This document shows, one piece after another, positions 17,144 to 26,390 of a DNA stretch of 50,487 bases (positions are counted from its first letter, which is position 1; each line of letters begins with the position of its first letter). The notes beneath the pieces are model-generated. The model worked only from the letters and a program-made list of their open reading frames with translations. It was not told the origin of the DNA and searched no databases. Origin of the DNA: Aerococcus sp. UBA6277 (lineage in GTDB: Bacteria; Bacillota; Bacilli; Lactobacillales; Aerococcaceae); NCBI RefSeq assembly GCF_002440555.1, contig NZ_DJUR01000043.1, positions 121,318-171,804 of the forward strand, in the 5' to 3' direction. The position numbers and the translations under genes were made by a program.

Positions 17144-17173
17144 ATTATAATCTTCTTAATATCGCATTGACAA
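17144..17173 (-). promoter_or_regulatory. Promoter of tRNA-Arg inside the end of the TuaG-like gene
   Basis: On the minus strand the -35 TTGTCA (17173-17168) and a perfect -10 TATAAT (17149-17144) are 18 bp apart. The -10 overlaps the TAA stop of the glycosyltransferase gene. Confidence 0.65.
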
Positions 17174-17906
17174 CATAGGAAGCGAAATAGTAACTTGCTT
17201 TTGGTAGTGGTAATTTTTCTAAATTGTAATAGGTATTCCAAGTACGTTTTAAGGCACCTACTCTATCACTAGAAATTGAACCTACAACTTGTCGATAAGA
17301 ATTTAAAGGTTGAGTAATACCAAAGGCTGAAATGCCCGTTTCACGCATGATCTGCAGCCAAGTTGCAGTATCTTGACCTTTTCGTACAAGAGGCATCCGG
17401 AAATCACCAATGATATTTCGATCAATCATCACTGTTGAACAAGCAATAGCCGTATTTTTCAATAAACCAGTATAGTCTAAGGAAATGGGTACATTGGCTT
17501 TTTCTTTCAGCACTTGACCCGTTTCATCAACAAGACGGAAGTCCGTGTAAGAAAAGGCGATGTCACCTTTTTTCATGAATGTGATTTGTCTGATTAATTT
17601 ATCTTCATCCCACACATCATCTGAATCGACGAAGGCAATATATTGACCTTGGGCCGCTTTAATACCAGTGTTTCGAGCTACAGCGGCACCACTATTTTCG
17701 GCTAAATTAATCACTTTAATACGGCTATCTTCTGTTGCAAACTGTTCGATAATTTCCAGGCTGTTATCTGTCGATTGATCATTCACTAGTAACATCTCCC
17801 AATTAGCATACTCTTGGGCTTGAACACCTTTAATCGTTTCACCAATGAATCGTTCAGCGTTATAGACCGGTGTTACTATTGAAATTAAATTGGATTGGAA
17901 AGTCAT
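17145..17906 (-). CDS. GT2 glycosyltransferase, TuaG-like
   Basis: Single-domain GT-A glycosyltransferase of 253 residues, acting at the cytosolic membrane face. The nucleotide-sugar site is visible as SIVTPVYNAERFIGETI, VNDQSTDNSLEII and the DxD motif AFVDSDDVWDEDKL. The later VRKGQDTATWLQIMRETG with LNSYRQVVGSISSDR closely follows the pattern of Bacillus TuaG (252 aa), a teichuronic acid enzyme. The ATG has TAGGAGG upstream. It starts 12 nt after the Wzz-like gene. The sugar transferred is unknown; GalNAc or glucuronate would fit a teichuronic-acid role, by inference only. Confidence 0.88.
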   Translation of the reverse strand: MTFQSNLISIVTPVYNAERFIGETIKGVQAQEYANWEMLLVNDQSTDNSLEIIEQFATEDSRIKVINLAENSGAAVARNTGIKAAQGQYIAFVDSDDVWDEDKLIRQITFMKKGDIAFSYTDFRLVDETGQVLKEKANVPISLDYTGLLKNTAIACSTVMIDRNIIGDFRMPLVRKGQDTATWLQIMRETGISAFGITQPLNSYRQVVGSISSDRVGALKRTWNTYYNLEKLPLPKASYYFASYVVNAILRRL

Positions 17907-17918
17907 CTGCTTTGCCTC

Positions 17919-19028
17919 CTATTTCAAGTGAATAATCTTCACTCTTGATTCATACAGCTTACTCAATTCAAATTGATTTTGATACCATTCTTTATCAGTA
18001 GTGCCTGATTCAATAAAGATAATCACTTCTTCAGGTGCTTGATCTTCAACATTTAATTGGTTGCTAACTGGTAGCTGTGCGTTTGAGAAAGCTTGGACAA
18101 TTTCATTATCTGTCGTTTGCGCTAAGGCAATTCTACTTTTATCAGCTGGAATCATTAACCAGTTATTTAAGTTTTCTGTATTAACCTTTTTGCTGTCTAC
18201 TAACCATTGGTAGTCATCAAAATCCCAAGTGTAATCATAAGCATAGGTAATTTTCTTACTAAAGAAATGTAAGACAAATAATACGACTGTTGATAAAATC
18301 ACACCTAGGATGCCACCTAAAACAGCATAGATGACTAATGAGCCACCAGTTTCTTGTGGTTGAAGTCCTGATAATGTCTCAGGCGTTGGAATCATAATAT
18401 TCTCTTCAACAATTAAATCTTCACCTATATCTGGTGTAGATAAGAAAATAATGTCATAATTTTCATAAATTGGTACATTGCCATCAATAATATATTGATA
18501 GATAGCTTCTGCTACAGCTAAGTTTTCTTCTGCAGTTTTCCCCACTAAGACACGCATAGTGATTTCATCCGTAGAGGTATTTCGAACGGCTGCAAGTCCT
18601 CCGCGGAAGTCGCGTGATTTTTCTAGTCCAACATTTTCTTGAGCTTCTAGCGTAGCGGCAATATCGACGCCAGAAATCTCTTCTAACTCAGCCAAAATAT
18701 CTGGACGAGACAAGAACTCATCTAAAATGAAGGAATTACCTAAAATTAACCCTTCTGGATTGATGGCCACAAAAGAGAATTCTGCTGGCTCTTGCTCATA
18801 CACCGTCGCTAAATAGTTATATGATGCTTCGATTTCTTCTGGTGTTAACTCTGCATTCGCAGATGTTTCAGAAGTGGCTTCACCAATTGCAGAGTTTTCA
18901 ATGTAATTGGTTAAAAGCATCCGTGCGCCTAAGGTCAATCCCATGACAATGATTGCGCCGATTATAATTTTGATGATGTTATTGATGAAAAATCGCCATA
19001 GTTCAGCAATTATTGTTAATAAACTCAT
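17919..19028 (-). CDS. Wzz/TuaF-like chain-length or export regulator
   Basis: 369-residue protein with the polysaccharide co-polymerase layout. It has an N-terminal membrane segment (~17-38), an extracytoplasmic domain (~45-230) rich in Glu/Ala helices, a second membrane segment (~232-255), and a ~115-residue cytosolic tail. In Wzz/CpsC proteins this architecture sets polymer length or couples synthesis to export. The cytosolic tail has no kinase Walker motif, so no CpsD-type kinase is fused. The start ATG directly follows the stop of the Wzy-like gene (1-base spacing), implying coupling. Family assignment rests on topology and context more than on clear motifs. Confidence 0.72.
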   Translation of the reverse strand: MSLLTIIAELWRFFINNIIKIIIGAIIVMGLTLGARMLLTNYIENSAIGEATSETSANAELTPEEIEASYNYLATVYEQEPAEFSFVAINPEGLILGNSFILDEFLSRPDILAELEEISGVDIAATLEAQENVGLEKSRDFRGGLAAVRNTSTDEITMRVLVGKTAEENLAVAEAIYQYIIDGNVPIYENYDIIFLSTPDIGEDLIVEENIMIPTPETLSGLQPQETGGSLVIYAVLGGILGVILSTVVLFVLHFFSKKITYAYDYTWDFDDYQWLVDSKKVNTENLNNWLMIPADKSRIALAQTTDNEIVQAFSNAQLPVSNQLNVEDQAPEEVIIFIESGTTDKEWYQNQFELSKLYESRVKIIHLK

Positions 19029-20315
19029 TTATTCTACCCTCTTTTTCTTTCCAAAAACTTGTGCTTCCATAATACCAATGTAGGCAATAATTAATCCGAA
19101 GAATACCCAATGCCATTCAATTAACATATTATTAGCACTTGTAATACTTGCACCAATAAAAACAAGTAAAAATGAAATGAATGCATTCATAACCTTCTGG
19201 TGCATTCTATTGACAAATTTTTTCAAATTGAATAGACGATATATCATTAAGGCGTATCCTAAGACATAGGCGATAAATATGAAGGCGCCATAGCCCACAA
19301 GTATTTCTAACCACCAATTGTGAATATTAAAGATATTATTGGTTGGTAATGGTCCAAATATCTCCATCCACACTTCTATATTACCAGCACCTACACCAAG
19401 ACCGAAAGTCTTACCTAAGTACATTAACCCGTTTCGCCACATATTCATCCTAGCCACATCTCCAGAAATTACCGGTCTAGGTAAAATATAAATTAAGTCA
19501 GTAACCATCCCTCTAATTGGCGGGACGAAAGCAAAAGCTAGTATAGCTAGTGTTAAGACAATACTTCCGGTAGTTAACACTTGCTTTCTTGTGAAATCCC
19601 AACGAACGCCTAACAAGACATATATACCGTAAAAGGCCAGTGCCATTAGTAAACTCATCCGTGAGCCGGATTGGAAAATTAAAAACGTTGATAAAAGCAT
19701 ACATAAAAGCGTTAATAATTTCTTCAAACTATCCTTCGTTGTATTCATAAGAATTAAGTTAATTGGTAATGTCGCTAATAATATTGTTGCATAGTCATTT
19801 TGGTTGGCAAGATAAGTGATTGGTATCCTCGTCCACGGTTGCGTCACGAAGGTCGAATATTTGTCCAATTTACCCAGATCGGCAAGTAAATAAATATTTG
19901 TGGTGATTTCAAATAATCCCCAAATACTTAAAAAGGTCATCATGACCCATACCGCTTTAATTAAAGTCCGCCATTGGACATAATCTCTAGTCCATAAAAA
20001 GATACCAACGATACTGGATATCCCTAAAGTCAACAAGACCATCGCTTGAAGCCAAGACCCTAGGCTCATCGCCCAAAGGACCGAGCATAAGGCCCACACC
20101 CACCAAAGTAGATAAACAGCTACCATTCCGGTAGCATAGGAATTACGGTGGATTTTAAAGGATTTTCTATCTTTAACTAAGAAAAAGATGACCATCGGAA
20201 TCACTAATAGCGAAAATATCCGATATATTGAAATCTGACCTACTGGTAAAGTAACGGCAATTAAATTGGATCCAAGGAAAACACTAGACACCAAAATAAT
20301 AAGATATGCTAGCAA
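19029..20315 (-). CDS. O-antigen polymerase/ligase family protein (Wzy/TuaE-like)
   Basis: 428-residue polytopic membrane protein with about a dozen segments. The long periplasm-type loop near residues 290-340 contains the region RMNMWRNGLMYLGKTFGLGVGAGN and then NIHNWWLEILVGYG, with the His typical of the O-antigen ligase/Wzy_C family. (The first motif is at about residues 290-313.) The protein would polymerise exported repeat units. The start is TTG behind AAGGAGG with a long 10-nt spacer. It lies 42 nt after the GT4 gene and abuts the Wzz-like gene. Confidence 0.85.
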   Translation of the reverse strand: MLAYLIILVSSVFLGSNLIAVTLPVGQISIYRIFSLLVIPMVIFFLVKDRKSFKIHRNSYATGMVAVYLLWWVWALCSVLWAMSLGSWLQAMVLLTLGISSIVGIFLWTRDYVQWRTLIKAVWVMMTFLSIWGLFEITTNIYLLADLGKLDKYSTFVTQPWTRIPITYLANQNDYATILLATLPINLILMNTTKDSLKKLLTLLCMLLSTFLIFQSGSRMSLLMALAFYGIYVLLGVRWDFTRKQVLTTGSIVLTLAILAFAFVPPIRGMVTDLIYILPRPVISGDVARMNMWRNGLMYLGKTFGLGVGAGNIEVWMEIFGPLPTNNIFNIHNWWLEILVGYGAFIFIAYVLGYALMIYRLFNLKKFVNRMHQKVMNAFISFLLVFIGASITSANNMLIEWHWVFFGLIIAYIGIMEAQVFGKKKRVE

Positions 20316-20357
20316 GGTTTAATCGCCTCCTTACTATTTAAAGCACGATAATGAATT

Positions 20358-21527
20358 TTAAAGTTTAAAGTCATCAATTTTCTCCACAAAGAAATCTACA
20401 TACAGTTTCGCTGATGCCTCATTTGAAAAATAATTATTCTCCAAAGCAGCTAAACGTTTATCTACTGATGGAACTGATATATTAGCCATTTGTTGTAATG
20501 ACTCAAGCCATACCTGTCCATCATCGTCTAAGCTACAAGTAGCAACCATCCCCAAGTCTAAGTCAACTTCAGGAGTAATCGTATCTGACATAACAGTTGG
20601 CACACCTGCACCTTGCACTTCCACAACAGTTGTTGGCAAGCCTTCAGTAAAGGACGGTAGCAGTAAAACATCTAAAGCTGGATAGAATTCAGAAATTGGA
20701 CTAATTCTACCAGTAAAAATAACGGTATCTAGAATATCCAAGTCTGCTGCTTTCGCCTTCAATTCTTCTTCTAAGTTGCCTGACCCAATAATTAGAATCT
20801 TTGCATTCAGATTATTTTCTTGAATGGCTTTTGCAATTTCAAATGTTTTATCGTGATTTTTCACAGGCATTAAACGCCCAACATGGCCTATTACAAGGGT
20901 ATTTTCATCAAAGTTATATCGCTTGCGCCCCGCTTCTCTATGTTGTGCATAGACATTATCCGGATTCGCATACTCCTTCAAATCAATAGAATTTGGAATA
21001 ACCATAGAAGTATCTAAATTGGTCTTTGGACCAAATACGGATTTAATGGCTAAGCGACCACAACCAACAATATCAGTTGAAATCCGGGTGTTTAGTTTTT
21101 GATTAAAACCATAAACCAATTGGTCTTTCTTATTTTTGATTTTATAATCATTCACTAGATGGGCATGAATATAGAACCGCTTAACGCCATATTTTTTTGC
21201 TATACGGTAATAAGGAATTGCACGATAGCCTTCAATATGACAGTGAACTAAATCATATACCTCCTGTTCAAATGGTTTTGAAAAAGAAGATTTAAAGGCT
21301 TTGAACCCATATTTCTTTGGATTATCCAGACGGAAAATTCGGCCGCCAGTCGCTTGAATAGCTTGTTCAAATTCTTCGCTACATTCATCATAGGTGGCCA
21401 CATCAAAGGTCACATTATACTTAGGCATTTGCTTGGCTTTATTTAAAATAAACGAGGAGATGCCTCCACCAAAGCCACTCATCACATGTAAAATGCGTAA
21501 TTGTTTTTTATTTTTCGCTTCTTGCAT
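20358..21527 (-). CDS. GT4 glycosyltransferase
   Basis: Retaining GT-B glycosyltransferase of 389 residues. The N-terminal half shows ILHVMSGFGGGISSFILN (acceptor-side glycine loop) and DLVHCHIEG. The C-terminal donor domain has IGHVGRLMPVKNHDK, ILIIGSGNLEEEL and the sugar-nucleotide motif LPSFTEGLPTTVVEVQGAG, the E-x7-E region. It belongs with EPS/teichuronic GT4 enzymes of the EpsF/TuaC kind. It has its own short leader and heads the leftward unit GT4-Wzy-Wzz-TuaG-like. The terminator of ugd lies ~90 nt upstream, so a promoter must lie in that gap. Confidence 0.9.
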   Translation of the reverse strand: MQEAKNKKQLRILHVMSGFGGGISSFILNKAKQMPKYNVTFDVATYDECSEEFEQAIQATGGRIFRLDNPKKYGFKAFKSSFSKPFEQEVYDLVHCHIEGYRAIPYYRIAKKYGVKRFYIHAHLVNDYKIKNKKDQLVYGFNQKLNTRISTDIVGCGRLAIKSVFGPKTNLDTSMVIPNSIDLKEYANPDNVYAQHREAGRKRYNFDENTLVIGHVGRLMPVKNHDKTFEIAKAIQENNLNAKILIIGSGNLEEELKAKAADLDILDTVIFTGRISPISEFYPALDVLLLPSFTEGLPTTVVEVQGAGVPTVMSDTITPEVDLDLGMVATCSLDDDGQVWLESLQQMANISVPSVDKRLAALENNYFSNEASAKLYVDFFVEKIDDFKL

Positions 21528-21610
21528 CTGATACTCCTCTCAGAGTTTTATTAAAGCTCATTTTCAGAATCTTAACTATTATACTATACATTTAAAAAGT
21601 ATAAACGGAT

Positions 21611-21645
21611 AAAAAATAATGTATCTAGAAAACTCTAGATACATT
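21611..21645 (-). terminator. Intrinsic terminator after ugd
   Basis: On the minus strand AATGTATCTAGA pairs exactly with TCTAGATACATT (12 bp, loop of four), followed by ATTTTTT. Confidence 0.85.
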
Positions 21646-21667
21646 GTTTAATCTATCCATTTAAAAA

Positions 21668-22834
21668 TTAGTTGTTGTGGTAAACGTCCCGTGTAAATAC
21701 TTTGTTCGGAACATCAGCTAATTCATCAGTCATTCTATTTGTAATAATAACATCCGCTTTATCTTTAAAGTCAGCTAAGTCCCCAACTACTTGATAGTTA
21801 TCGTATGTCGCTTCTTTCCAAGTTGGTTCGTAGACAATGACTTCTAGACCCTTCGCTTCAAGTTGACGCATGATATCAAGAACAGCTGATTCACGGAAGT
21901 TGTCAGATGATGATTTCATTGTTAGACGGAAAATACCAACTGTTTCAGGTGATCTTTCAGCAACTGCATCCGCAATAAAGTGTTTACGCGTTTTATTTGC
22001 TTCAACAATAGCTGAAATAATGTTATTTGGTACGCCTTCAAAGTTCGCACGTAATTGTTTCGTATCTTTTGGTAAGCAGTATCCACCATACCCAAATGAA
22101 GGGTTATTGTAGTGTGTACCAATGCGTGGGTCTAATGAAATACCATCAATAATAGATTGGCTATTCAAACCTTTCATTTGTGCATAAGTATCTAATTCAT
22201 TGAAGAACGATACACGCATCGCTAAATATGTATTTGCAAATAATTTAACGGCTTCAGCTTCAGTTGGTTCCATAAACAAGATATCGATATCTTGTTTTTC
22301 AGCGCCTTCAGCTAATAAGTTAGCAAATTGTTTCGCTTCATCCGTGTGGTCCCCAACAATAATACGAGAAGGATTTAAATTATCGTATAAGGCTTGTCCT
22401 TCACGTAAGAACTCTGGTGAGAATAGGATACGGTCTGTACCTTTAGCTTGACGCATTTCTTGGGTAAAGCCAACTGGAATTGTAGATTTAATAATAATTG
22501 GCGCTTTAGTATCTTGTGCTAAGACATCGTCAATTACACCTTCAACTGTTGATGTATCAAATGAGTTTGTTGTTTCATCGTAATTAGTTGGTGTTGCAAC
22601 AATAACAAAATCAGCATCTTTATAAGCATCGTCTTTATCAGAAGTTGCTCGTAAGTTTAAAGGTTTTGTTGCTAAGTATTGCTCAATTTCTTTATCAGCA
22701 ATATGAGCTTGTTTATTATTTAACATGTCTACAATTATAGGGTTCACTTCTAATGCTACTACCTCATTGTTTTGTGCTAGTAAAATGGCATTTGCCAATC
22801 CTACATATCCCGCTCCCACTACCGTAATTTTCAT
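21668..22834 (-). CDS. ugd: UDP-glucose 6-dehydrogenase
   Basis: Oxidises UDP-glucose to UDP-glucuronate with two NAD+, giving the acidic sugar donor for the surrounding polysaccharide genes. The 388-residue short form (HasB-like) shows the Rossmann loop [12 protein letters not shown] at residues 5-16, the conserved STIPVGFT, and the catalytic [12 protein letters not shown] with Cys253. The C-terminal UDP-binding domain contains ITNRMTDEL and a late FTRDVY. The ATG follows AGGAGG. It is transcribed alone, between a good promoter and a strong terminator. UDP-ManNAc dehydrogenase is a related alternative, but length and motif favour Ugd. Confidence 0.93.
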   Translation of the reverse strand: MKITVVGAGYVGLANAILLAQNNEVVALEVNPIIVDMLNNKQAHIADKEIEQYLATKPLNLRATSDKDDAYKDADFVIVATPTNYDETTNSFDTSTVEGVIDDVLAQDTKAPIIIKSTIPVGFTQEMRQAKGTDRILFSPEFLREGQALYDNLNPSRIIVGDHTDEAKQFANLLAEGAEKQDIDILFMEPTEAEAVKLFANTYLAMRVSFFNELDTYAQMKGLNSQSIIDGISLDPRIGTHYNNPSFGYGGYCLPKDTKQLRANFEGVPNNIISAIVEANKTRKHFIADAVAERSPETVGIFRLTMKSSSDNFRESAVLDIMRQLEAKGLEVIVYEPTWKEATYDNYQVVGDLADFKDKADVIITNRMTDELADVPNKVFTRDVYHNN

Positions 22835-22881
22835 TCAAATTGCCTCCTGTGTATGGAAATATTTAATTTTTTACATATTTC

Positions 22882-22910
22882 ATTGTAACACTTGTCGTTA
22901 ATGCTTTGAA
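22882..22910 (-). promoter_or_regulatory. Promoter of ugd
   Basis: On the minus strand the -35 TTCAAA (22910-22905) and the extended -10 TGT-TACAAT (-10 at 22887-22882) are 17 bp apart. Confidence 0.6.
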
Positions 22911-22967
22911 ATAAATTATATCATACCTATACTTTCCCAATATTTAAAAAAAAATTAAATAGCCTTT

Positions 22968-22976
22968 TGGTATACT
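22968..22976 (+). promoter_or_regulatory. Extended -10 promoter of the divergent GT4 gene
   Basis: TGG-TATACT lies 30 nt upstream of the ATG at 23007. The -35 region is only an A-tract. Confidence 0.5.
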
Positions 22977-23006
22977 AGATATAGCATAAATTGAGGAGTT
23001 TTACCC

Positions 23007-24122
23007 ATGAGAATCTTACATACTTGTTCTTACTATTCAACATCACCCTTGTTTCAGCAACTATTTGATCGTCAAGTAGCTGACGGACATGATATTGATG
23101 TATACGTCCCTATTTCAAACCAGTATCCTGAAGAACGGATTGCTTCTAAAGCGCCATATGCAGAGACTGTTCGTACATTTAACCAGGTTGAACGTTTTTT
23201 CTATTTCTATAAACAAAATAAAATCTATCAAGATTTAAAAAGTCGCTATAAAACGGGCGAATACGACTTAATTCACGCACATTCCCTGTTTACCAACGGC
23301 TATATGGCCTACCAAATTCATAAAGAATATGGTACACCCTATGTCGTAGCCGTTAGAAGCAATGAAGTTGCTGACTTCTTCAGAAAAGCTTTTTGGTTAA
23401 GACCCATTGGTTTAAATATTCTAAAAAACGCTAGTCAAATTATCTTTATCTCACAAAATAATTTTGAGAATACCTTTGAAAAATATATTCCCAAAAGGCT
23501 CAAAAAAGAATTACTAGCAAAAACTTTGGTCTTGCCAAACGGTATCGATCAGTTCTGGCATGAACATGCCTTTGAAAATCGCCAAGGGACTTTAAACGAG
23601 CCATTAAAAATTGTTGCGACCGCAAAAGTTCAAAAGGCAAAAAACCTACTTACTTTAGCAGATTATGTTGCCGCCTATAACCGGGATATAGCGCCAGCTG
23701 AATTACATATTATCGGTCCTAATTGGGACCAGGGTATTTTTGATGAATTATTAAAAAAACCATACGTGAATTACCACCAGCCAATGGATAAAAATCAATT
23801 AATTGCCTTTTACCGAACAGCAGATATATTTGCCCTGATATCTTCTCCAGAAACCTTTGGATTAGTTTATGTTGAAGCAATGAGCCAAGCCTTACCAGTC
23901 ATTTATACCCGTGGTGAAGGTTTTGACGGTTTCTTCCCTAACAAAAAGGTTGGTGTCTCTGTAGACCGTTTTGATGTAAATGCCTTTAAGGAGGCAGTTG
24001 ACTATATCAAAAAATACTACCAAGATATTTCCGCAAGTGCCTTAAAAGAGTCTAAAAAATTCCAATGGGATGATATTCATCAAGACTACATCGATATCTA
24101 TAATAGAATATTACAAAACTAA
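23007..24122 (+). CDS. GT4 glycosyltransferase
   Basis: GT-B glycosyltransferase of 371 residues, divergent from ugd. Visible features are MRILHTCSYYSTSPLFQQLF, split by the acceptor-binding loop, DLIHAHSLFTNGY, the domain-linker LVLPNGIDQFW, and the donor site SSPETFGLVYVEAMSQALP with its E-x7-E pair. (The first motif starts at residue 1.) The pattern resembles the TuaC group of teichuronic acid enzymes. The ATG has TTGAGGAG upstream. It is a single-gene unit that ends at a bidirectional terminator. The sugar is unknown. Being separately transcribed, it may add a different residue from the leftward GT4. Confidence 0.9.
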   Translation: MRILHTCSYYSTSPLFQQLFDRQVADGHDIDVYVPISNQYPEERIASKAPYAETVRTFNQVERFFYFYKQNKIYQDLKSRYKTGEYDLIHAHSLFTNGYMAYQIHKEYGTPYVVAVRSNEVADFFRKAFWLRPIGLNILKNASQIIFISQNNFENTFEKYIPKRLKKELLAKTLVLPNGIDQFWHEHAFENRQGTLNEPLKIVATAKVQKAKNLLTLADYVAAYNRDIAPAELHIIGPNWDQGIFDELLKKPYVNYHQPMDKNQLIAFYRTADIFALISSPETFGLVYVEAMSQALPVIYTRGEGFDGFFPNKKVGVSVDRFDVNAFKEAVDYIKKYYQDISASALKESKKFQWDDIHQDYIDIYNRILQN

Positions 24123-24123
24123 A

Positions 24124-24159
24124 AAAATGTGCGTTGGTCGTTAGCCAACGCACATTTTT
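24124..24159. terminator. Bidirectional intrinsic terminator
   Basis: AAATGTGCGTTGG and CCAACGCACATTT form a perfect 13-bp stem with a 7-base loop. It is flanked by A and T runs, between convergent genes. Confidence 0.9.
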
Positions 24160-24165
24160 CTTTAT

Positions 24166-25209
24166 TTATTCAGTTGTCGGATTGCCCACTCTAGTTTCTA
24201 ATAAATAAAACACAAACTGCTCAACTTTGTTATATAAGTTAGTTAGCGTATAGCCGATAATCCATGATACTGTGAATACCATAACTGCCACAAAGATAAT
24301 AGCCGGTATAAATGTAATTGGCGACCACTGTATAATCTGATGAATAATTGGTAGATTCCAAATAAATTCACGTACCTCAGATTGCTCATGAACCAAGTAA
24401 ACACTTAAAGTATAGGCTGCTATGGTATTGATCCTTACTGACTTCACTTTGATTTGTCGAATATACATAAAGATGCAGTAGGACATGATAAATTCAAAGG
24501 GCCCGTTGTAGTTTAAAAAGTCTACTTCGGGTAAGATATATTGCAAAAAGCCCGTAATCAAGGTTAATGTTAGATACCCTATTAGATATTGATTACGGGT
24601 GAAGTCTTTAATAAATGCGCCATGTAGGCGGATATAGGCGCCTACAAAATATAAATACACGAAGAAAATTAATGAAAAACCTGAGTTAATTGATATAATT
24701 TCCTGATTGTTGACAAAAAATGGCCATACAACCCCCACCAAAGTCGATAAGAATAAGAAATGTTGATACTCTTTCTTACTAATCATATGAACAATTTTAT
24801 TTAAGAAAGGAATGAATAGGTACAAGGCAAAGTAATTCGATATAAACCAGTACTCTCCCCTAAATGTGGCAAATAACTTACCTAAAATCCGCCAAATATT
24901 AAAATCGATGGCGCCAAACACCATTAGTATGGTGATTAAAATGGCTGAAACAAAACCTGGTAGCATGGCTACATGGATAATTTTTTTAATTTTTAGTTGT
25001 TTAGCATTAATTGAAAAATAGCCTGAGATAATAATATAGACATTTACACATACATATATGATGGCACGAAGTAAGGTTAGTAAGAAGTTATTCAAGCCCG
25101 TTACTTCTAACTCTACCTTCATGATGTAGTGGGTGATCACATGCGAAACTACAATCATAAACATCGCAATAATTCGAAGCAATTCAAAGTTCTGTTGTCG
25201 TTCTTTCAT
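24166..25209 (-). CDS. Acyltransferase family 3 membrane protein (probable polysaccharide O-acetyltransferase)
   Basis: 347-residue polytopic protein with about ten membrane segments. The start RQQNFELLRIIAMFMIVVSHV is typical of acyltransferase family 3 (OafA/WecH type), with the conserved His at its end. (Those residues lie at 4-24.) GEYWFISNYFALYLFIPFLN carries the family's second motif. Such enzymes O-acetylate surface sugars with acetyl-CoA. It lacks the SGNH extracytoplasmic domain. The ATG at 25209 is chosen because GGAAAGG lies 8 nt upstream; two upstream in-frame GTG codons fit less well. Its place beside the polymer genes suggests it modifies that polymer. Confidence 0.85.
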   Translation of the reverse strand: MKERQQNFELLRIIAMFMIVVSHVITHYIMKVELEVTGLNNFLLTLLRAIIYVCVNVYIIISGYFSINAKQLKIKKIIHVAMLPGFVSAILITILMVFGAIDFNIWRILGKLFATFRGEYWFISNYFALYLFIPFLNKIVHMISKKEYQHFLFLSTLVGVVWPFFVNNQEIISINSGFSLIFFVYLYFVGAYIRLHGAFIKDFTRNQYLIGYLTLTLITGFLQYILPEVDFLNYNGPFEFIMSYCIFMYIRQIKVKSVRINTIAAYTLSVYLVHEQSEVREFIWNLPIIHQIIQWSPITFIPAIIFVAVMVFTVSWIIGYTLTNLYNKVEQFVFYLLETRVGNPTTE

Positions 25210-25350
25210 CTCCACATACCTTTCCACATTGAAATATTAGTTTTTATAATAAAATAGTCTATCACTTTAAATAGCTAAAATATAGAATATTACATATATT
25301 TCACAAAATACAATGGCATTTGGATTTTTAATTCCTATTAAAATAGCCAG

Positions 25351-25394
25351 AAAAAAGACCTATAATCCTTGTTTCCACAATGATTTACAGGTCT
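25351..25394 (-). terminator. Intrinsic terminator after purR
   Basis: On the minus strand AGACCT-GTAAATC pairs imperfectly with GATTATAGGTCT. Six T follow. Confidence 0.65.
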
Positions 25395-25407
25395 CTTGCA
25401 ATTGTCA

Positions 25408-26229
25408 TTAATCTTTAAACATGGTACCTAGTGTTAATTCGAATCCTTTGGCAAATGAAGGGCCTTTTTGCACTTTAATCAATGATTGGTAATCAAAGTC
25501 GATTTCGCGGTCTGGTGTATCTGATTCACATAATACAGCAATCCCCGCACATGTTGAGTTGAATTCTTTTAGCATTGAGTTCATCCCTGTGATGGTTCCC
25601 CCACCATTTAAGAAGTCATCGATTACTAATACATGTGAGCCTTCAGGTAGTGAAGATTTCGTCAGTTCCATTTTCTCTACACGGGTAGTTCCCTTAGTTG
25701 CGTAGTTGATAGAGACTGTTGAGCCTTCAGTTACTTTTGAATCACGACGCACAATAACGAATGGAATGTTCAGGTATAGTGCAACCATTTGTGCAATTGG
25801 CACACCTTTTGTTGCAATTGTCATGATAGCTGTTGCTTTTGATTCTGCATAATAGCTTGCAATAATTTTACCTATTTTGCGTAACTGATCTGGATCACTT
25901 AATAAGTCAGTTAGGTAGAAGTATCCACCTGGTAGAATCCGGTCGTCGGCAGCTTCTAATTGGTAAATTAGATTTTCAACTTCAACAATCGCGTCTTCTT
26001 TTGACATTGTTGGAATATAGATGACACCACCAGCAGCTCCAGCTACAGTTTCGATTCTCCCAAATCCACTTAATTCAAATTGTTCTTTTAAAATCGTCAA
26101 ATCTTCAGAAATGGATGATTTCGCTGATTCATAACGTGACACAAAAAACGTTAAAGACACTAGCTTATGTGGGTGTGATAATAAATATTGTGTCATGTCC
26201 ACTAGTCGCGGGCTACGTTTGATTTTCAT
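25408..26229 (-). CDS. purR: Pur operon repressor PurR
   Basis: Purine regulator of the PRPP-responsive type. The 273-residue protein has an N-terminal winged helix (begins MKIKRSPRLVDMTQYLL) and a phosphoribosyltransferase-like domain. Its PRPP-binding loop VLVIDDFLNGGGT is near residue 200. PRPP binding relieves DNA binding in Bacillus; in Lactococcus the homologue activates. The ATG at 26229 matches the family N-terminus and has AAAGG 9 nt upstream; a TTG at 26238 overlaps that site. Gene order continues toward ispE and veg as in Bacillus, but znuBCA lies between. A PurBox-like site upstream suggests autoregulation. Confidence 0.95.
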   Translation of the reverse strand: MKIKRSPRLVDMTQYLLSHPHKLVSLTFFVSRYESAKSSISEDLTILKEQFELSGFGRIETVAGAAGGVIYIPTMSKEDAIVEVENLIYQLEAADDRILPGGYFYLTDLLSDPDQLRKIGKIIASYYAESKATAIMTIATKGVPIAQMVALYLNIPFVIVRRDSKVTEGSTVSINYATKGTTRVEKMELTKSSLPEGSHVLVIDDFLNGGGTITGMNSMLKEFNSTCAGIAVLCESDTPDREIDFDYQSLIKVQKGPSFAKGFELTLGTMFKD

Positions 26230-26267
26230 ATAGTCCAACCTTTCAAAATTCTTTTATATTCATATTT

Positions 26268-26321
26268 ATTATATATTGAAAATGGTCAATTTGAAAGGAT
26301 TATTTGAAATAATGTTCGTTT
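26268..26321 (-). promoter_or_regulatory. purR promoter with PurBox-like site
   Basis: On the minus strand a perfect -10 TATAAT lies at 26273-26268 with a weak -35 TTTCAA 17 bp upstream. AAACGAACATT at 26321-26311 matches the PurR core and lies about 20 bp upstream of the -35. It shares ACGAACATT with the repeat upstream of guaC. Confidence 0.5.
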
Positions 26322-26337
26322 ATTTTTTGTAAACGAT

Positions 26338-26375
26338 AAAAAAATGAGCCAATTCTCGAAAAAACTGACTCATTT
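26338..26375 (-). terminator. Intrinsic terminator after znuB
   Basis: On the minus strand AAATGAGTCA pairs with TGGCTCATTT (one G-U), followed by seven T-rich bases. Confidence 0.8.
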
Positions 26376-26390
26376 CCTAAACATTCGTAA

